Assembly (NCBI GenBank): GCA_045544195.1
Contig: JAZPYO010000055.1
Span: 1 to 64,000, forward strand
Reading direction: 5' to 3'
Length of the DNA: 64,000 bases
DNA from: RGIG7213 sp045544195
Lineage (GTDB): Bacteria; Bacillota; Clostridia; Oscillospirales; CAG-272
Every line of letters begins with the position of its first letter. Position 1 is the first letter of the stretch. This document shows, one piece after another, positions 34,721 to 43,568 of the stretch. Under the pieces are notes generated by a model. That model searched no databases and was not told the origin of the DNA. It was given only the letters and a program-made list of their open reading frames with translations. Position numbers and translations under genes: made by a program.

Positions 34721-35587
34721 TTGAATTACGTTATAACAAATGAGCATGATGGGCTGCTGCTGCGTACATTTTTGCAGCAGCAGCTCCTTCTGTCAAGTGC
34801 AGAAATAACACGTCTCAAGGCAAAGGAAAACGGGATAACGGTAAACGGCAGACACGCAACGGTAAGATATATTCTGCGCTCAGGCGACTGCGTTTGCATT
34901 GATATATCCGATACGCAACAGTCTGACATATGCAAAACGGACATTCCGATATCCGTTCTGTACGAGGACGAGCATATAATAGCGCTTGACAAGGTAAGCG
35001 GAATGCCGACGCATCCGTCGCACAATCACTATGATGATACGCTTGCAAACGCCCTTTTGTATTATTTTGAAAAAAATGGGCAAAACTCTGTATTCAGAGC
35101 GGTAACACGGCTTGATAAGGACACATCGGGCATCGTTCTGTGCGCAAAGAATGCATATGCATGCGCAAGGCTTTCGTCGGATATGCAAAACGGAAAATTC
35201 AAAAAAAGCTATATTGCGCTCGTCCACGGCGACATTCAGGCGCGCGGCGTGATAAACAAAAACATACGCAGACGTGAAAAAAGCGTTATTTTGCGGTGCG
35301 TGTGCAGCGAAAACGAGGGAAGATCAGCTATCACAGAATACGAAAAAATATCGTATAAAAACGGTATATCGTTTGTTTCCTTAACAGCCGTAACAGGCAG
35401 AACGCACCAGCTGAGAGTCCACTGTCAGTACATGGGATGCGCCATAGTAGGAGATGCTCTGTACGGTATAAATGACGGCGAAAAGCTGATGCTTCACGCC
35501 AAAAGACTTACGTTCCCGCACCCTGTGACGCAAAAGCTCATAACGGTAGACAGTCCCATTCCCGAAAGGTTCAAACGGTTTATATAA
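34721..35587 (+). CDS. RluA-family 23S rRNA / tRNA pseudouridine synthase
   Basis: A 288-residue enzyme that isomerises uridine to pseudouridine in structured RNA. An S4-like RNA-binding domain (about 15-62, with VNGRHATVRYILRSGDCV) precedes the catalytic domain, with the active-site aspartate in RAVTRLDKDTSGIVLCAKN and the GRTHQLRVHCQYMGCAIVGD motif. The start is a TTG at 34721 immediately after the ilvE stop; no strong ribosome binding site is visible, so it depends on coupled translation. The target position (RluA, RluC or RluD type) is not determined. Confidence 0.9.
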   Translation: MNYVITNEHDGLLLRTFLQQQLLLSSAEITRLKAKENGITVNGRHATVRYILRSGDCVCIDISDTQQSDICKTDIPISVLYEDEHIIALDKVSGMPTHPSHNHYDDTLANALLYYFEKNGQNSVFRAVTRLDKDTSGIVLCAKNAYACARLSSDMQNGKFKKSYIALVHGDIQARGVINKNIRRREKSVILRCVCSENEGRSAITEYEKISYKNGISFVSLTAVTGRTHQLRVHCQYMGCAIVGDALYGINDGEKLMLHAKRLTFPHPVTQKLITVDSPIPERFKRFI

Positions 35588-35588
35588 T

Positions 35589-36707
35589 ATGGTAAAAATA
35601 AAATCATTAATAAATAGGTACGTGCCAACGCCGTCAGCGGTCATAATGTGCGTTTTTTTATTCAGTCTTATAATATGGGGCATATGCCGCGCTTCAACAC
35701 CGTTTGCTGATTTCTGGAACGTGCATATAGGCTCTGTGATAAGAGGTACGCTTGCGTATGCTACGGGATGGATACCGTTTTCTCTGGCTGAATTTGTTCT
35801 GCTTTCAATGCCTGTAACAATGGTGTGCCTTATCGTACACGCCTGGCGCTCGGAAACGAATACAACGCAGCAGATGGTGCGTTACCTGTTCGGCATCTTC
35901 TCCATTCCCGCCGTTGTATTTTCAATACTTTTGCTCGGCTTCAGCGCAGGGTACTGCACGCAAGCAGTAGACGAAAGGCTATCGCTTGAAAAGCAGCCCG
36001 TGTCGAGCTATGAGCTTTACGATACGGCAAAATGGCTTTTGGAAAACGCAAATAAAGAAGCGTCATCGCTTTCATACAGTCAAAGCGGGGCATCTGTAAT
36101 GCCGTACACGCTTTCAGAGCTTGACGGTAAAATAAATGCCGCATACAAGCCCATATGCGAAAAGTACCCATTCATTCAAGAGCTGAATACATCGGTAAAG
36201 CCCGTTGCAATGTCTGAAATATGGACGTATACGCACATTTCGGGCGTTTATACGTTCTTCACGGGCGAGGCAAATATAAATACGAATTTCCCCGAATACA
36301 CTCTGCCGTTTACGGTAGCGCACGAAATGGCTCACCAAAGAGGAATAAGCCGCGAGGAAGAAGCGAATTTCATAGCGTTTCTCGTATGCACGTCCTCGGA
36401 CGATCCGTACATCCGTTACAGCGGATATATTTCCGTATACGAATATGTGGCATCGGCTCTTTACAAGGCAGACAGCGAGCTTTATTTCTCGCTCATATCG
36501 AGCAGTATGACTCCGAGCGTTAAGGGCGAGCTTATCTGCTTTGACGAATTTTTCGAAAAATACCGAACCAGCAAGGCATCCGACGTTGTGTCAACCGTTC
36601 AGGACGCATACCTGCAAGGCCAGGGACAAAGCGAGGGAAGCAGATCGTACAACCTTGTGACCGACCTTGCCGTAGCATACTACAAGGCAAATATTGCAAA
36701 GGACTGA
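35589..36707 (+). CDS. DUF3810-family membrane metalloprotease-like protein
   Basis: A 372-residue protein with three N-terminal helices (about 15-37, 55-80 and 98-120), then an extracytoplasmic or cytosolic domain carrying a zinc-protease HExxH motif in VAHEMAHQRGISREEEANF, with further acidic residues that could supply the third ligand. The combination defines the DUF3810 family, for which I know of no proven function. The gene starts one base after the pseudouridine synthase stop and has no clear ribosome binding site, so it ends an operon of five genes beginning at yfhO. Confidence 0.78.
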   Translation: MVKIKSLINRYVPTPSAVIMCVFLFSLIIWGICRASTPFADFWNVHIGSVIRGTLAYATGWIPFSLAEFVLLSMPVTMVCLIVHAWRSETNTTQQMVRYLFGIFSIPAVVFSILLLGFSAGYCTQAVDERLSLEKQPVSSYELYDTAKWLLENANKEASSLSYSQSGASVMPYTLSELDGKINAAYKPICEKYPFIQELNTSVKPVAMSEIWTYTHISGVYTFFTGEANINTNFPEYTLPFTVAHEMAHQRGISREEEANFIAFLVCTSSDDPYIRYSGYISVYEYVASALYKADSELYFSLISSSMTPSVKGELICFDEFFEKYRTSKASDVVSTVQDAYLQGQGQSEGSRSYNLVTDLAVAYYKANIAKD

Positions 36708-36742
36708 TACAAACGCATCTGATAAAGCAAAACGATAAAAAC

Positions 36743-36774
36743 ATCCCCGTTACCGACGTTTCGGTAACGGGGAT
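36743..36774. terminator. Strong hairpin between convergent genes
   Basis: ATCCCCGTTACCGA (36743-36756) pairs perfectly with TCGGTAACGGGGAT (36761-36774), loop CGTT. On the minus strand it is followed by GTTTTTATCGTTTTG, so it best terminates the dockerin gene; it also ends the plus-strand operon. Confidence 0.85.
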
Positions 36775-36782
36775 ATTCGTTA

Positions 36783-38900
36783 TCAGTCTATGGGTCTGTA
36801 TGCGTAGTAGAATGTGGGCTGATCGGCTGTTCCTATTCTTTCAACGAACGGTGCTTTACCGTCAAGGAAATAATTATACGGTACACCGTTTCTGTTCGTA
36901 GGCAAATATCTGATTCTTTCCACTGCTCCGTGGTCATATCTTAAGTACAGATTTCCGCCCATATTGTTACTTGCGCAGATAAATGCGTGTCCGGGTGTTC
37001 CGGGCTTCGTATAGTCATACGTTGTAAATACAAGGTCGCCGGGCTTGAGCTGTGAGGGGTCTGTGATCTTGATATATCCAAGAGTCGGTACCCATTTAAC
37101 CTGCTCGTAAACAACGGGACCGTGCTCTGTGACGTTTCCTCTGTCTGATCTTACGCCGCTGAGCCACAGCGCCCAGTCAACGAGTCTGTCACAGCTGCTG
37201 CATCTTTCATCTTTTACGGTAGGATTGTTGATGTCGAGGTTCTGCCAGTTATAACCGGGGTTGATGTCGGCGTGGCCGTAAACAAATCCGTGAGCCGCCG
37301 CAAAGTCAGATGCGCGCTTTGCATTGTAAAGTATCTTTGCCGCCATATACGAAGGACACGGATTGTAAACGAGATTGCCGCCAAGATCGTATACTACCTG
37401 ACCTAAGTAATCCTTCGTGTTTTTCTTTGCTTCTTCAAGCGAATGGTATCTGCCGTAAACTATCTTGTTGTACGGGCAGGATATCTTGTATGCGGGAAGC
37501 TCATTAACAGCATCGGTTATTTTGAACTGCTGAGCGGCAGAAGCGTTATACGTATATATATGAATATTTCCGTTTTCAATATCAAGGCCGCCGTGTACGT
37601 CAAGCACAAAATTCTGATCCTGCGCAGAACGCAGTATAGCTCTGCCGTCCTTCATGTAAATGTACCAGCGCTGAGCCTTTGTATCGTTGCTCTGGAAGGT
37701 CTGTACGTTCGTCAGGTTTGTCATCTGCGCTCCCGTAATATCAAGAGCCTTGCCGTTATACGTGCTTGTTATCTTATACGTGCCGTCTGACTGAAGCTCG
37801 AAATTCCAGTACTGGCTCTGAGATGTTATACAAGCGTTGCCGTTTTCTTCGGCTGATAACTTTCTTGAACCGAATGAAAGATTTGCATAGAAGCGAGCAG
37901 GGAAATCAAGAGGCGAGAAGCGGTCAAAATAGCCTGCGTCATCTGTCTGCACGTTATCTATCTTGCTTATGTTGAATATCTGCGCCTTGGTGTAGTTCAA
38001 GCCGTATATCTGTACGTTTGCGCCTGCATCCTCAGAGCTTCCGTGAACGTCAAGGGCTCTGTCGTCTGCGCATTTTGTCAAAAATACATATCCGCCGTTA
38101 TGCTCTACAATATGCCATTTCTGGTTTGCGGCCTTTACGTTGGTGTATACGCCGACATTCGTGCTGTAATCCGTCGATGAGTAAGCAACGTCAAGAACGG
38201 TGCGCATAGCGAGGTTTTCGATAGAATATGATCCGTCAATATTGCGTGTGAAGTGCCATATCTGCGAGGGGGAAGAAGCATTCTTGCCCATTGCAACAAC
38301 GTTGTTGTCAACGCTTACGCCGACAGAGTTGTTTGTGTATGACAGATCTATCGTTGCATAAAAATCGTCTCCGAGATCGGCTGCGGGCATATCTGCTGCC
38401 GCGTGCTCGGGCACGTTTTCAATAACATATTCAGATGCCTTCTTGATGTCCGATGCATCGAGCTTGCCGTCCTTGTTAAGATCAAGACTGAGCGCAATGT
38501 TGGATGTTGTATCGCCATCGTCTATCATCTTCTTCGCGCGGATGATATCCTTCGATGTAACATATGTATCTCCGTTTATATCGCCGTTAACAAAAAGCGT
38601 ATATGTTACAGTATCGGTAATGAGCTTGTAGCCCGTGCCGACTCTGGATGCTTCCGCGACCCTGTATCCCGAGGGCTTTTCAACATGGCTTGCGCCGGGT
38701 ATTTCGGAAACAAGCTCCTTTACGGTCGTATCGTCAGCGATATCCTTGATATAATTTCCGTCTATCGTATAAGACAGAGCGCCTTCAGCGTCAAGCGCGT
38801 TTTTGACCGAGGCTATCATCTCAGATGCCGCAAAAACAGACGGCAAAAGAATAGCCAGCGTCATGGCAATGACGGAAAGCCTTAGCAATTTCTTTTTCAT
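36783..38900 (-). CDS. Secreted dockerin protein with two ricin-type lectin domains and an NlpC/CHAP-like C-terminal domain
   Basis: A 705-residue exported protein. Signal peptide 1-24; an Ig-like region (about 30-105); a dockerin (106-163) with two calcium loops, GDINGDTYVTSKDI and LDLNKDGKLDASDI; two ricin B-type beta-trefoils (about 185-312 and 335-462) with QIWHF, QKWHI, YWNFE and RWYIY (QxW-like) motifs; and a C-terminal domain (about 470-705) with C567/C570 in CSSCDRLVDWALWLSG and H638 in GTPGHAFI, the Cys...His order of NlpC/P60 or CHAP peptidases. It probably binds and cuts cell-wall or glycan substrates outside the cell. AGAGG precedes the ATG. The dockerin implies a cohesin partner, not in this window. 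Confidence 0.8.
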   Translation of the reverse strand: MKKKLLRLSVIAMTLAILLPSVFAASEMIASVKNALDAEGALSYTIDGNYIKDIADDTTVKELVSEIPGASHVEKPSGYRVAEASRVGTGYKLITDTVTYTLFVNGDINGDTYVTSKDIIRAKKMIDDGDTTSNIALSLDLNKDGKLDASDIKKASEYVIENVPEHAAADMPAADLGDDFYATIDLSYTNNSVGVSVDNNVVAMGKNASSPSQIWHFTRNIDGSYSIENLAMRTVLDVAYSSTDYSTNVGVYTNVKAANQKWHIVEHNGGYVFLTKCADDRALDVHGSSEDAGANVQIYGLNYTKAQIFNISKIDNVQTDDAGYFDRFSPLDFPARFYANLSFGSRKLSAEENGNACITSQSQYWNFELQSDGTYKITSTYNGKALDITGAQMTNLTNVQTFQSNDTKAQRWYIYMKDGRAILRSAQDQNFVLDVHGGLDIENGNIHIYTYNASAAQQFKITDAVNELPAYKISCPYNKIVYGRYHSLEEAKKNTKDYLGQVVYDLGGNLVYNPCPSYMAAKILYNAKRASDFAAAHGFVYGHADINPGYNWQNLDINNPTVKDERCSSCDRLVDWALWLSGVRSDRGNVTEHGPVVYEQVKWVPTLGYIKITDPSQLKPGDLVFTTYDYTKPGTPGHAFICASNNMGGNLYLRYDHGAVERIRYLPTNRNGVPYNYFLDGKAPFVERIGTADQPTFYYAYRPID

Positions 38901-39060
38901 AGCTTTACCTCTCTCAAAAGCAATGTTTATATAATAATATTAACTAAATAAAACGAAAAAAACAATGTACATTCTGTAAATTTGATAAAATCGTTAATTA
39001 TGTATATATAGCCGCAGGCTTTTTTGTGTAATATTCACAACAATATTACGTATTATGTAC

Positions 39061-39107
39061 TGCATTGAAGCGTTTTTTCGCAGAAATACCAAAAAGCCTT
39101 CAATGCA
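39061..39107 (-). terminator. Hairpin after gpr
   Basis: TGCATTGAAG (39061-39070) pairs with CTTCAATGCA (39098-39107), with an inner GC-T-run / A-run-GC pairing. It lies 10 bases after the gpr stop on the minus strand. There is no long T-run after the outer stem, so strength is uncertain. Confidence 0.55.
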
Positions 39108-39116
39108 CATTCTGTA

Positions 39117-40034
39117 TTACATATACATCATTTCCTCATATGTCAGCGATCTGTGATAAGCCTTGCTTATAGCGTATCCGACAAGCCGTGCCATTTCATC
39201 CACCGCAACATCACAGTCCTTTGAGCAAACGTATGTGTTGCCCTTGCAGCCCGAGCTTGCCATAGCAGCTTCAATTCCGTCCTTGCCGACACCTGCATTT
39301 TCGAGCGCGTCGCGTACAAAGGTTCTGGCATCTATAACTGTCGGAACGCCGATGCATACAGTTTTTACACCGACCGTTCTTTCAGATATTTCCCCTCTGT
39401 CATTTCCGACACCGCTTCCTGGGCTTATGCCCCCATCTGTTATCTGAACACTGCACGCAAGAGACTGCGCCTGTCGGCAGGCAAGCGCATCAACTGCAAT
39501 CACACATTCCGCCCCCGTAGCCTTCACCGCCGAGCGTATGAGCTGACAGGCATCTATTCCCGTCTGCGCAAGCACCCCGGGAACTATCGCTGACACCTCT
39601 CCAAGACCGACAGAATCGTATATTTTTTTCTCGTACTGCTTTATATGGCGTGATACGACAAGATTATGACACGCCAACGGCCCTATCGCATCGGCAGTTA
39701 TATACCTGTTTCCAAGCCCTGCGACAAGGACAGGCGCGTGAACGTCGCACAGCGTAGATATTATCCTTACAAGCTCATTTGACGCCCTTTTGAAGCTATT
39801 GAAATCGCTCAGCCACAGCTTGCCCGTGTACAGCGAATAGTATTCGCCCTTTGGCTTTCCGAGGAGCTTTTCTCCGTTTTCGTTCACGATGGATACCCGA
39901 CTTATCTTCAGCCCGTTTTTTTCATATTCGCTGTACTTTATTCCGTCAGGCTCTCCGCTGTGCGTTTTGGAATACTCCTTCATATATTCTCCGCGAAGCT
40001 CGCCTGCCATATCCGTTCGTATGCTTATACTCAT
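39117..40034 (-). CDS. gpr: GPR germination endopeptidase (spore protease)
   Basis: Degrades the small acid-soluble proteins that coat spore DNA when a spore germinates, releasing amino acids. The 305-residue protein shows IRTDMAGELRGEYMKEY at the N terminus (propeptide), VAGLGNRYITADAIGP, SAIVPGVLAQTGIDACQLI, VIAVDALACRQAQSL, TDGGISPGSGVGNDR and CIGVPTVIDA, all conserved in GPR. The frame is open from 40100, but the ATG at 40034 behind GAGGGA gives the right N terminus. No convincing sigma-G promoter was found. With spoIIP it argues for an endospore former. Confidence 0.93.
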   Translation of the reverse strand: MSISIRTDMAGELRGEYMKEYSKTHSGEPDGIKYSEYEKNGLKISRVSIVNENGEKLLGKPKGEYYSLYTGKLWLSDFNSFKRASNELVRIISTLCDVHAPVLVAGLGNRYITADAIGPLACHNLVVSRHIKQYEKKIYDSVGLGEVSAIVPGVLAQTGIDACQLIRSAVKATGAECVIAVDALACRQAQSLACSVQITDGGISPGSGVGNDRGEISERTVGVKTVCIGVPTVIDARTFVRDALENAGVGKDGIEAAMASSGCKGNTYVCSKDCDVAVDEMARLVGYAISKAYHRSLTYEEMMYM

Positions 40035-40178
40035 TTCAATTCCCTCTTTCACTGTTTTTGTATATTTATCATTGTCAAAATTAAAAGGGATAATACGCAA
40101 TAACCGAAACGCTTGAAAAATTCACAGTTTTATGAAATAATGATGCGGAAAATACACAAAGTAAAGCGGGAGATACAT

Positions 40179-40655
40179 ATGTTCAGAGAGCTTACGCGAA
40201 AAAAGCAGAAAATGACCGAATCAGAATGCATTGAGGTCTTGATGCGCGAGAAAAGAGGCGTTCTTGCGGTAAACGGCGATGACGGATATCCGTACGCTAT
40301 GCCGATGAATCATTTTTATAACGAAAGTGACGGGTGCATTTATTTTCATTGCGGAAAAAAGGGGTACAGAGCCGACTGTCTTGAAAGGTCTTGCAAGGTA
40401 TCCTTCTGCGTATACGACAAGGGCTGTGCAAATGACGGGCAATGGGCGTTGAACGTAAAAAGCGTTATCGTTTTCGGCACGCTTGAGCCTGTGTACGATG
40501 CAGATGTAATACGTGATATAACGTACAGATTAAGCCTTAAATTCACAAGCGATGAGCATTACATCGAAAACGAGATAGCCCAAAGCATCAAGGCGACCGC
40601 GCTTTTAAAGCTCAATGTGCAGAATATGTGCGGAAAACTCGTAAATGAGTCTTGA
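40179..40655 (+). CDS. Pyridoxamine 5'-phosphate oxidase-like FMN-binding protein
   Basis: A 158-residue split-barrel flavoprotein resembling the NimA/PNPOx-like group that includes nitroimidazole reductases. It has KMTESECIEVLMREKRGVLA at the start, GYPYAMPMNHFY, IYFHCGKKGYRADCL and FCVYDKG. The frame is open from 40113, but the ATG at 40179 behind GGGAG is the likely start. No substrate can be assigned; the family reduces varied small molecules. It is a single gene, divergent from gpr. Confidence 0.82.
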   Translation: MFRELTRKKQKMTESECIEVLMREKRGVLAVNGDDGYPYAMPMNHFYNESDGCIYFHCGKKGYRADCLERSCKVSFCVYDKGCANDGQWALNVKSVIVFGTLEPVYDADVIRDITYRLSLKFTSDEHYIENEIAQSIKATALLKLNVQNMCGKLVNES

Positions 40656-40708
40656 ATTCCGACTTTTATTTTCTGAATACCGCATAATATTCCATATTTA
40701 AAAAAACA

Positions 40709-40737
40709 TTGACAACGCTGATAATTAGTGATATAAT
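40709..40737 (+). promoter_or_regulatory. Consensus promoter of the lic operon, with operator-like palindrome
   Basis: Perfect TTGACA (40709-40714), 17 bases, perfect TATAAT (40732-40737). ATAATG-TTTAG-CATTAT (40733-40749) is a 6+6 inverted repeat covering the -10 box and start site, well placed to block transcription. The leader is about 45 bases. Confidence 0.85.
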
Positions 40738-40787
40738 GTTTAGCATTATAATGATCAATACCTATTTTCTCTGAAAAGGAGAGTTGT

Positions 40788-41657
40788 ATGTATACCGTTG
40801 ACAATGCGGTCATAATGGCGGCAGGCACATCAAGCAGATTTGCCCCCCTGTCGCACGAAATGCCGAAGGCTCTTATCACCGTAAAGGGCGAGGTGCTTAT
40901 AGAAAGACAGATACGCCAGCTCAGGCAGGCGGGAATAAACGATATTTATATCGTGACGGGATATAAATCTGAAATGTTTTCGTATCTTGAAAGCAAGCTC
41001 GGCGTGCATCTCATTCACAATCCCGATCACCTGACACGCAACAACAATTCAAGCATATACGCCGCAAGAGCTGTTATAAAAAATACGTATATATGCTCAG
41101 CAGATAACTATTTTTCCGAAAATCCGTTTGAAAAAGAGGTGTCCGAAAGCTACTACGCCGCCGTTTATGCTGACGGCGAAACTAAGGAATGGTGTATGCA
41201 GTACGGGCGCGACGGCACGATACAAAGCGTGCATATAGGCGGAAAAAATGCCTGGTATATGCTCGGCCACGTTTTTTGGAGCGAGGATTTCAGCAAGGAA
41301 TTTTTGAAAATACTGCTTGAAGATTACGAAAAGCCCGAAACAGCAGATCTTTTGTGGGAAAGCATTTACATAAAAAATATCGAAAAGCTGAAAATGAAGA
41401 TACGTAAGTATCAAAACGGCATAATTTTTGAATTTGACACGCTTGACGAGCTTCGGCAGTTTGATACAAGCTATATAAACGATACACGCTCGGCAATAAT
41501 CGGAAATATCGCAAAAGAGCTTCAGTGCACTCAGGGCGAGATAACACAGCTCAATGCGTATAAGGATGAAACAAATGCGGCATCGGGCTTTACATTCGTT
41601 TGCAGGAGTGAAAAATACAAGTATTCGTACAGCGACGGTATGCTGAGGAAGGAGTAA
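40788..41657 (+). CDS. licC: CTP:phosphocholine cytidylyltransferase (LicC-like)
   Basis: A 289-residue nucleotidyltransferase that makes CDP-choline from CTP and phosphocholine. The N-terminal Rossmann domain starts VIMAAGTSSRFAPLSHEMPK (pyrophosphorylase G-x-G-x-R and K motifs) and continues with LIERQIRQLRQAGINDIYIV, STDN-like YICSADNYFSEN and the LicC-type GHVFWSEDFSKEF segment. The last 55 or so residues exceed the roughly 230 of pneumococcal LicC and have no clear match. AAAAGGAGAG precedes the ATG. It is first in a licC-licA-licB unit, with licA two bases on. Confidence 0.85.
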   Translation: MYTVDNAVIMAAGTSSRFAPLSHEMPKALITVKGEVLIERQIRQLRQAGINDIYIVTGYKSEMFSYLESKLGVHLIHNPDHLTRNNNSSIYAARAVIKNTYICSADNYFSENPFEKEVSESYYAAVYADGETKEWCMQYGRDGTIQSVHIGGKNAWYMLGHVFWSEDFSKEFLKILLEDYEKPETADLLWESIYIKNIEKLKMKIRKYQNGIIFEFDTLDELRQFDTSYINDTRSAIIGNIAKELQCTQGEITQLNAYKDETNAASGFTFVCRSEKYKYSYSDGMLRKE

Positions 41658-41659
41658 AT

Positions 41660-42568
41660 TTGAAAAAAGAAGCGTTTGAATGTGAAAATCAGGTAAAGGA
41701 ATTACTCAACAAGGTATTCAACACAAGTGATTACAGTAAAATAGAGCGTATGGGCGGACTTACGAACCGCACATACAGAGTAACACTGAACGGGCAGGAC
41801 TATGTCGTCCGCATTCCAGGCGAGGGCACGCAGGAGCTTATCAACCGCAATGACGAAATGGTAAGCACACGCCTTGCCTGCAAGCTCGGGGTAGATGCGG
41901 AAATGCTGTATTTCGGCTCTGACGGCTCAAAGGTCACACGTTATATTGAAAACGCCGTAACAATGTCATCCGAAACGCTCAAAAAGGAAGAAAACATAAA
42001 GCGTATGGCAGAAATATTCAAAAAGGTACACTCGTGCGGAGAGAATACGGGCGTTGCCTTTGAGGTGTTTGAAATGGCAGAGGGCTATGAAAAAATAATC
42101 AAGGATAAAAGCGTACCGATGTATGACGATTACGCTGAAATAAAAAGAACGGTAATGGAAGTAAAGGCGGAGACCGACAAGGCGATAAACGCAGAAAAGG
42201 TTCCGTGCCACAACGATCCGCTGTGTGAAAACTGGGTGCTCGGCAACGGCCGTATGTATCTTATCGACTGGGAGTACGCAGGTATGAACGACGGTATGTG
42301 GGACCTTGCCGACGTTTCCATCGAAGCAGGCTTCGATAGCGAATGTGATAACACGCTTCTTACATCATATCTCGGAAAAGCTCCCGATATTAAGGACAAA
42401 AAGCATTTTCTCGCAAGCAAGATATACGTTGACTATCTGTGGACGCTCTGGGCAAAAACGCGTGTTCCCTACGACGGACAACCTATGGAGGATTGGGCAT
42501 CGGAGCGTTATTCAAGGCTTAAGAATTTCATATCCGAATATAAGGATATACAGGGAGGAAATAACTGA
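41660..42568 (+). CDS. licA: Choline kinase (LicA-like)
   Basis: A 302-residue APH-fold kinase that phosphorylates choline, or ethanolamine, to trap it in the cell. Features: ERMGGLTNRTYRV near the N terminus, YVVRIPGEGTQELINRNDE, the catalytic Brenner-type VPCHNDPLCENWVL and the metal-site LIDWEYAGMNDGMWDLADV. The start is a TTG at 41660 behind AAGGAG. The stop overlaps the licB ATG. Adjacent LicC and LicB make the choline role likely. Confidence 0.88.
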   Translation: MKKEAFECENQVKELLNKVFNTSDYSKIERMGGLTNRTYRVTLNGQDYVVRIPGEGTQELINRNDEMVSTRLACKLGVDAEMLYFGSDGSKVTRYIENAVTMSSETLKKEENIKRMAEIFKKVHSCGENTGVAFEVFEMAEGYEKIIKDKSVPMYDDYAEIKRTVMEVKAETDKAINAEKVPCHNDPLCENWVLGNGRMYLIDWEYAGMNDGMWDLADVSIEAGFDSECDNTLLTSYLGKAPDIKDKKHFLASKIYVDYLWTLWAKTRVPYDGQPMEDWASERYSRLKNFISEYKDIQGGNN

Positions 42569-43521
42569 TGATCGCAGGAATAATCGCAGGTATTACTTGG
42601 GCAATAGCCTCGTACGTTCTTACTTTAGCAACAGGTATGGAGCCGTTCTGCTCGTTGGAATCGCTTCTTTTCGTTACGTTTATAAGCACGTTTATCCACG
42701 ATGCTTCATCTGCAATATGGGCAACTGCCTATAACGGAGTCAGAGGAAATCTGAAAAACGTATATCGCGCTCTTGTCAAAACAAAAAGCGGCAAATGGGT
42801 AGTTGTTGCCGCTCTCATCGGCGGCCCTGTCGGAATGACGGGCTACGTTATGGCGCTTACCTATATGGGCGCATCGATCGGCGCTGTTGCAAGCGCGGTA
42901 TTCCCCGCTATCGGCGCGATACTCGCTTACATATTCCTCAAGGAAAAAATGAAATGGTATCAATGGCTGTTTCTTATTGCGACATTGGCGGGAGTTTACG
43001 GCTTGAGCTATTCGCCCGAGCTTAATATAGAAAACTTCTGGCTCGGTATTCTCGGCGCGGCAATGTGCGCATTCGGCTGGGGTATTGAGGCTGTCATTCT
43101 CGCAAAATGTCTTACAGACCCCGAGGTAAAGGACGAATACGCCCTGCAGATACGTCAGACGACATCTGCCCTTACCTACGCTATTATAATTCTTCCCTTC
43201 ATCAAGGGCTGGGGCTTCACAACGGAGCTTTTCACACCCGAAACAAAATGGCTTATCCCCGCTATCGTAATTGCGGGACTTTTCGCAACCGTATCATATC
43301 TTTACTATTACAAGGCTATATCGCAGATCGGCGCATCAAAGGCGATGGCTCTCAACGTAACATACTGCGCGTGGATCGCCGTAATACCTATGGTGTTAGG
43401 ACTTTTCAAGGGCCAGATGCCGCAATTCAACCTTATTCAAACGCTTTGTACAGTGATCGTGCTTGTATGCGGTATATTTGCAGCTGCCGACTTTAAAGAA
43501 ATATTCAAAAAAGGAAACTGA
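42568..43521 (+). CDS. licB: Choline uptake transporter of the EamA/DMT family (LicB-like)
   Basis: A 317-residue membrane protein with ten predicted helices in two five-helix EamA halves; GPVGMTGYVMALTYMGASIG and AVFPAIGAILAYIFLKE mark the first half, and ISQIGASKAMALNVTYCAWI the second. In lic operons this member imports choline for the LicA kinase. The start overlaps the licA stop by one base. A hairpin with T residues overlaps its stop codon (43515-43540). No licD (phosphocholine transferase) is in the window, so the acceptor step must be encoded elsewhere or by the following genes. Confidence 0.85.
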   Translation: MIAGIIAGITWAIASYVLTLATGMEPFCSLESLLFVTFISTFIHDASSAIWATAYNGVRGNLKNVYRALVKTKSGKWVVVAALIGGPVGMTGYVMALTYMGASIGAVASAVFPAIGAILAYIFLKEKMKWYQWLFLIATLAGVYGLSYSPELNIENFWLGILGAAMCAFGWGIEAVILAKCLTDPEVKDEYALQIRQTTSALTYAIIILPFIKGWGFTTELFTPETKWLIPAIVIAGLFATVSYLYYYKAISQIGASKAMALNVTYCAWIAVIPMVLGLFKGQMPQFNLIQTLCTVIVLVCGIFAAADFKEIFKKGN

Positions 43522-43540
43522 GGCTTTTTGCCTCAGTTTT
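43515..43540 (+). terminator. Hairpin overlapping the licB stop
   Basis: AAACTGAGGC (43515-43524) pairs with GCCTCAGTTT (43530-43539), followed by only a few T. It lies in the 47 bases between licB and the next gene, which has no promoter of its own that I can see, so termination may be partial. Confidence 0.65.
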
Positions 43541-43568
43541 ATGTCGAAAGGCATTTCAGGAGATTATT

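Noticed and set aside
36783..38900. The dockerin protein as a cellulosomal glycoside hydrolase
   Set aside because: No glycoside hydrolase domain is visible; the C-terminal Cys...His order and ricin trefoils suggest another activity.
39024..39040. TTGTGTAATATTCACAA, resembling a Rex redox-repressor site upstream of the dockerin gene
   Set aside because: The arms are separated by seven bases where Rex sites have eight, and the location is far from any fermentation gene. It may simply be part of the GTAATATT/AATATTAC inverted repeat (39028-39049).
40035..40110. Possible sigma-G promoter before gpr
   Set aside because: TTGACA and several A/T-rich boxes are present but no pair fits the GnATA / CATnnTA pattern with the right spacing.
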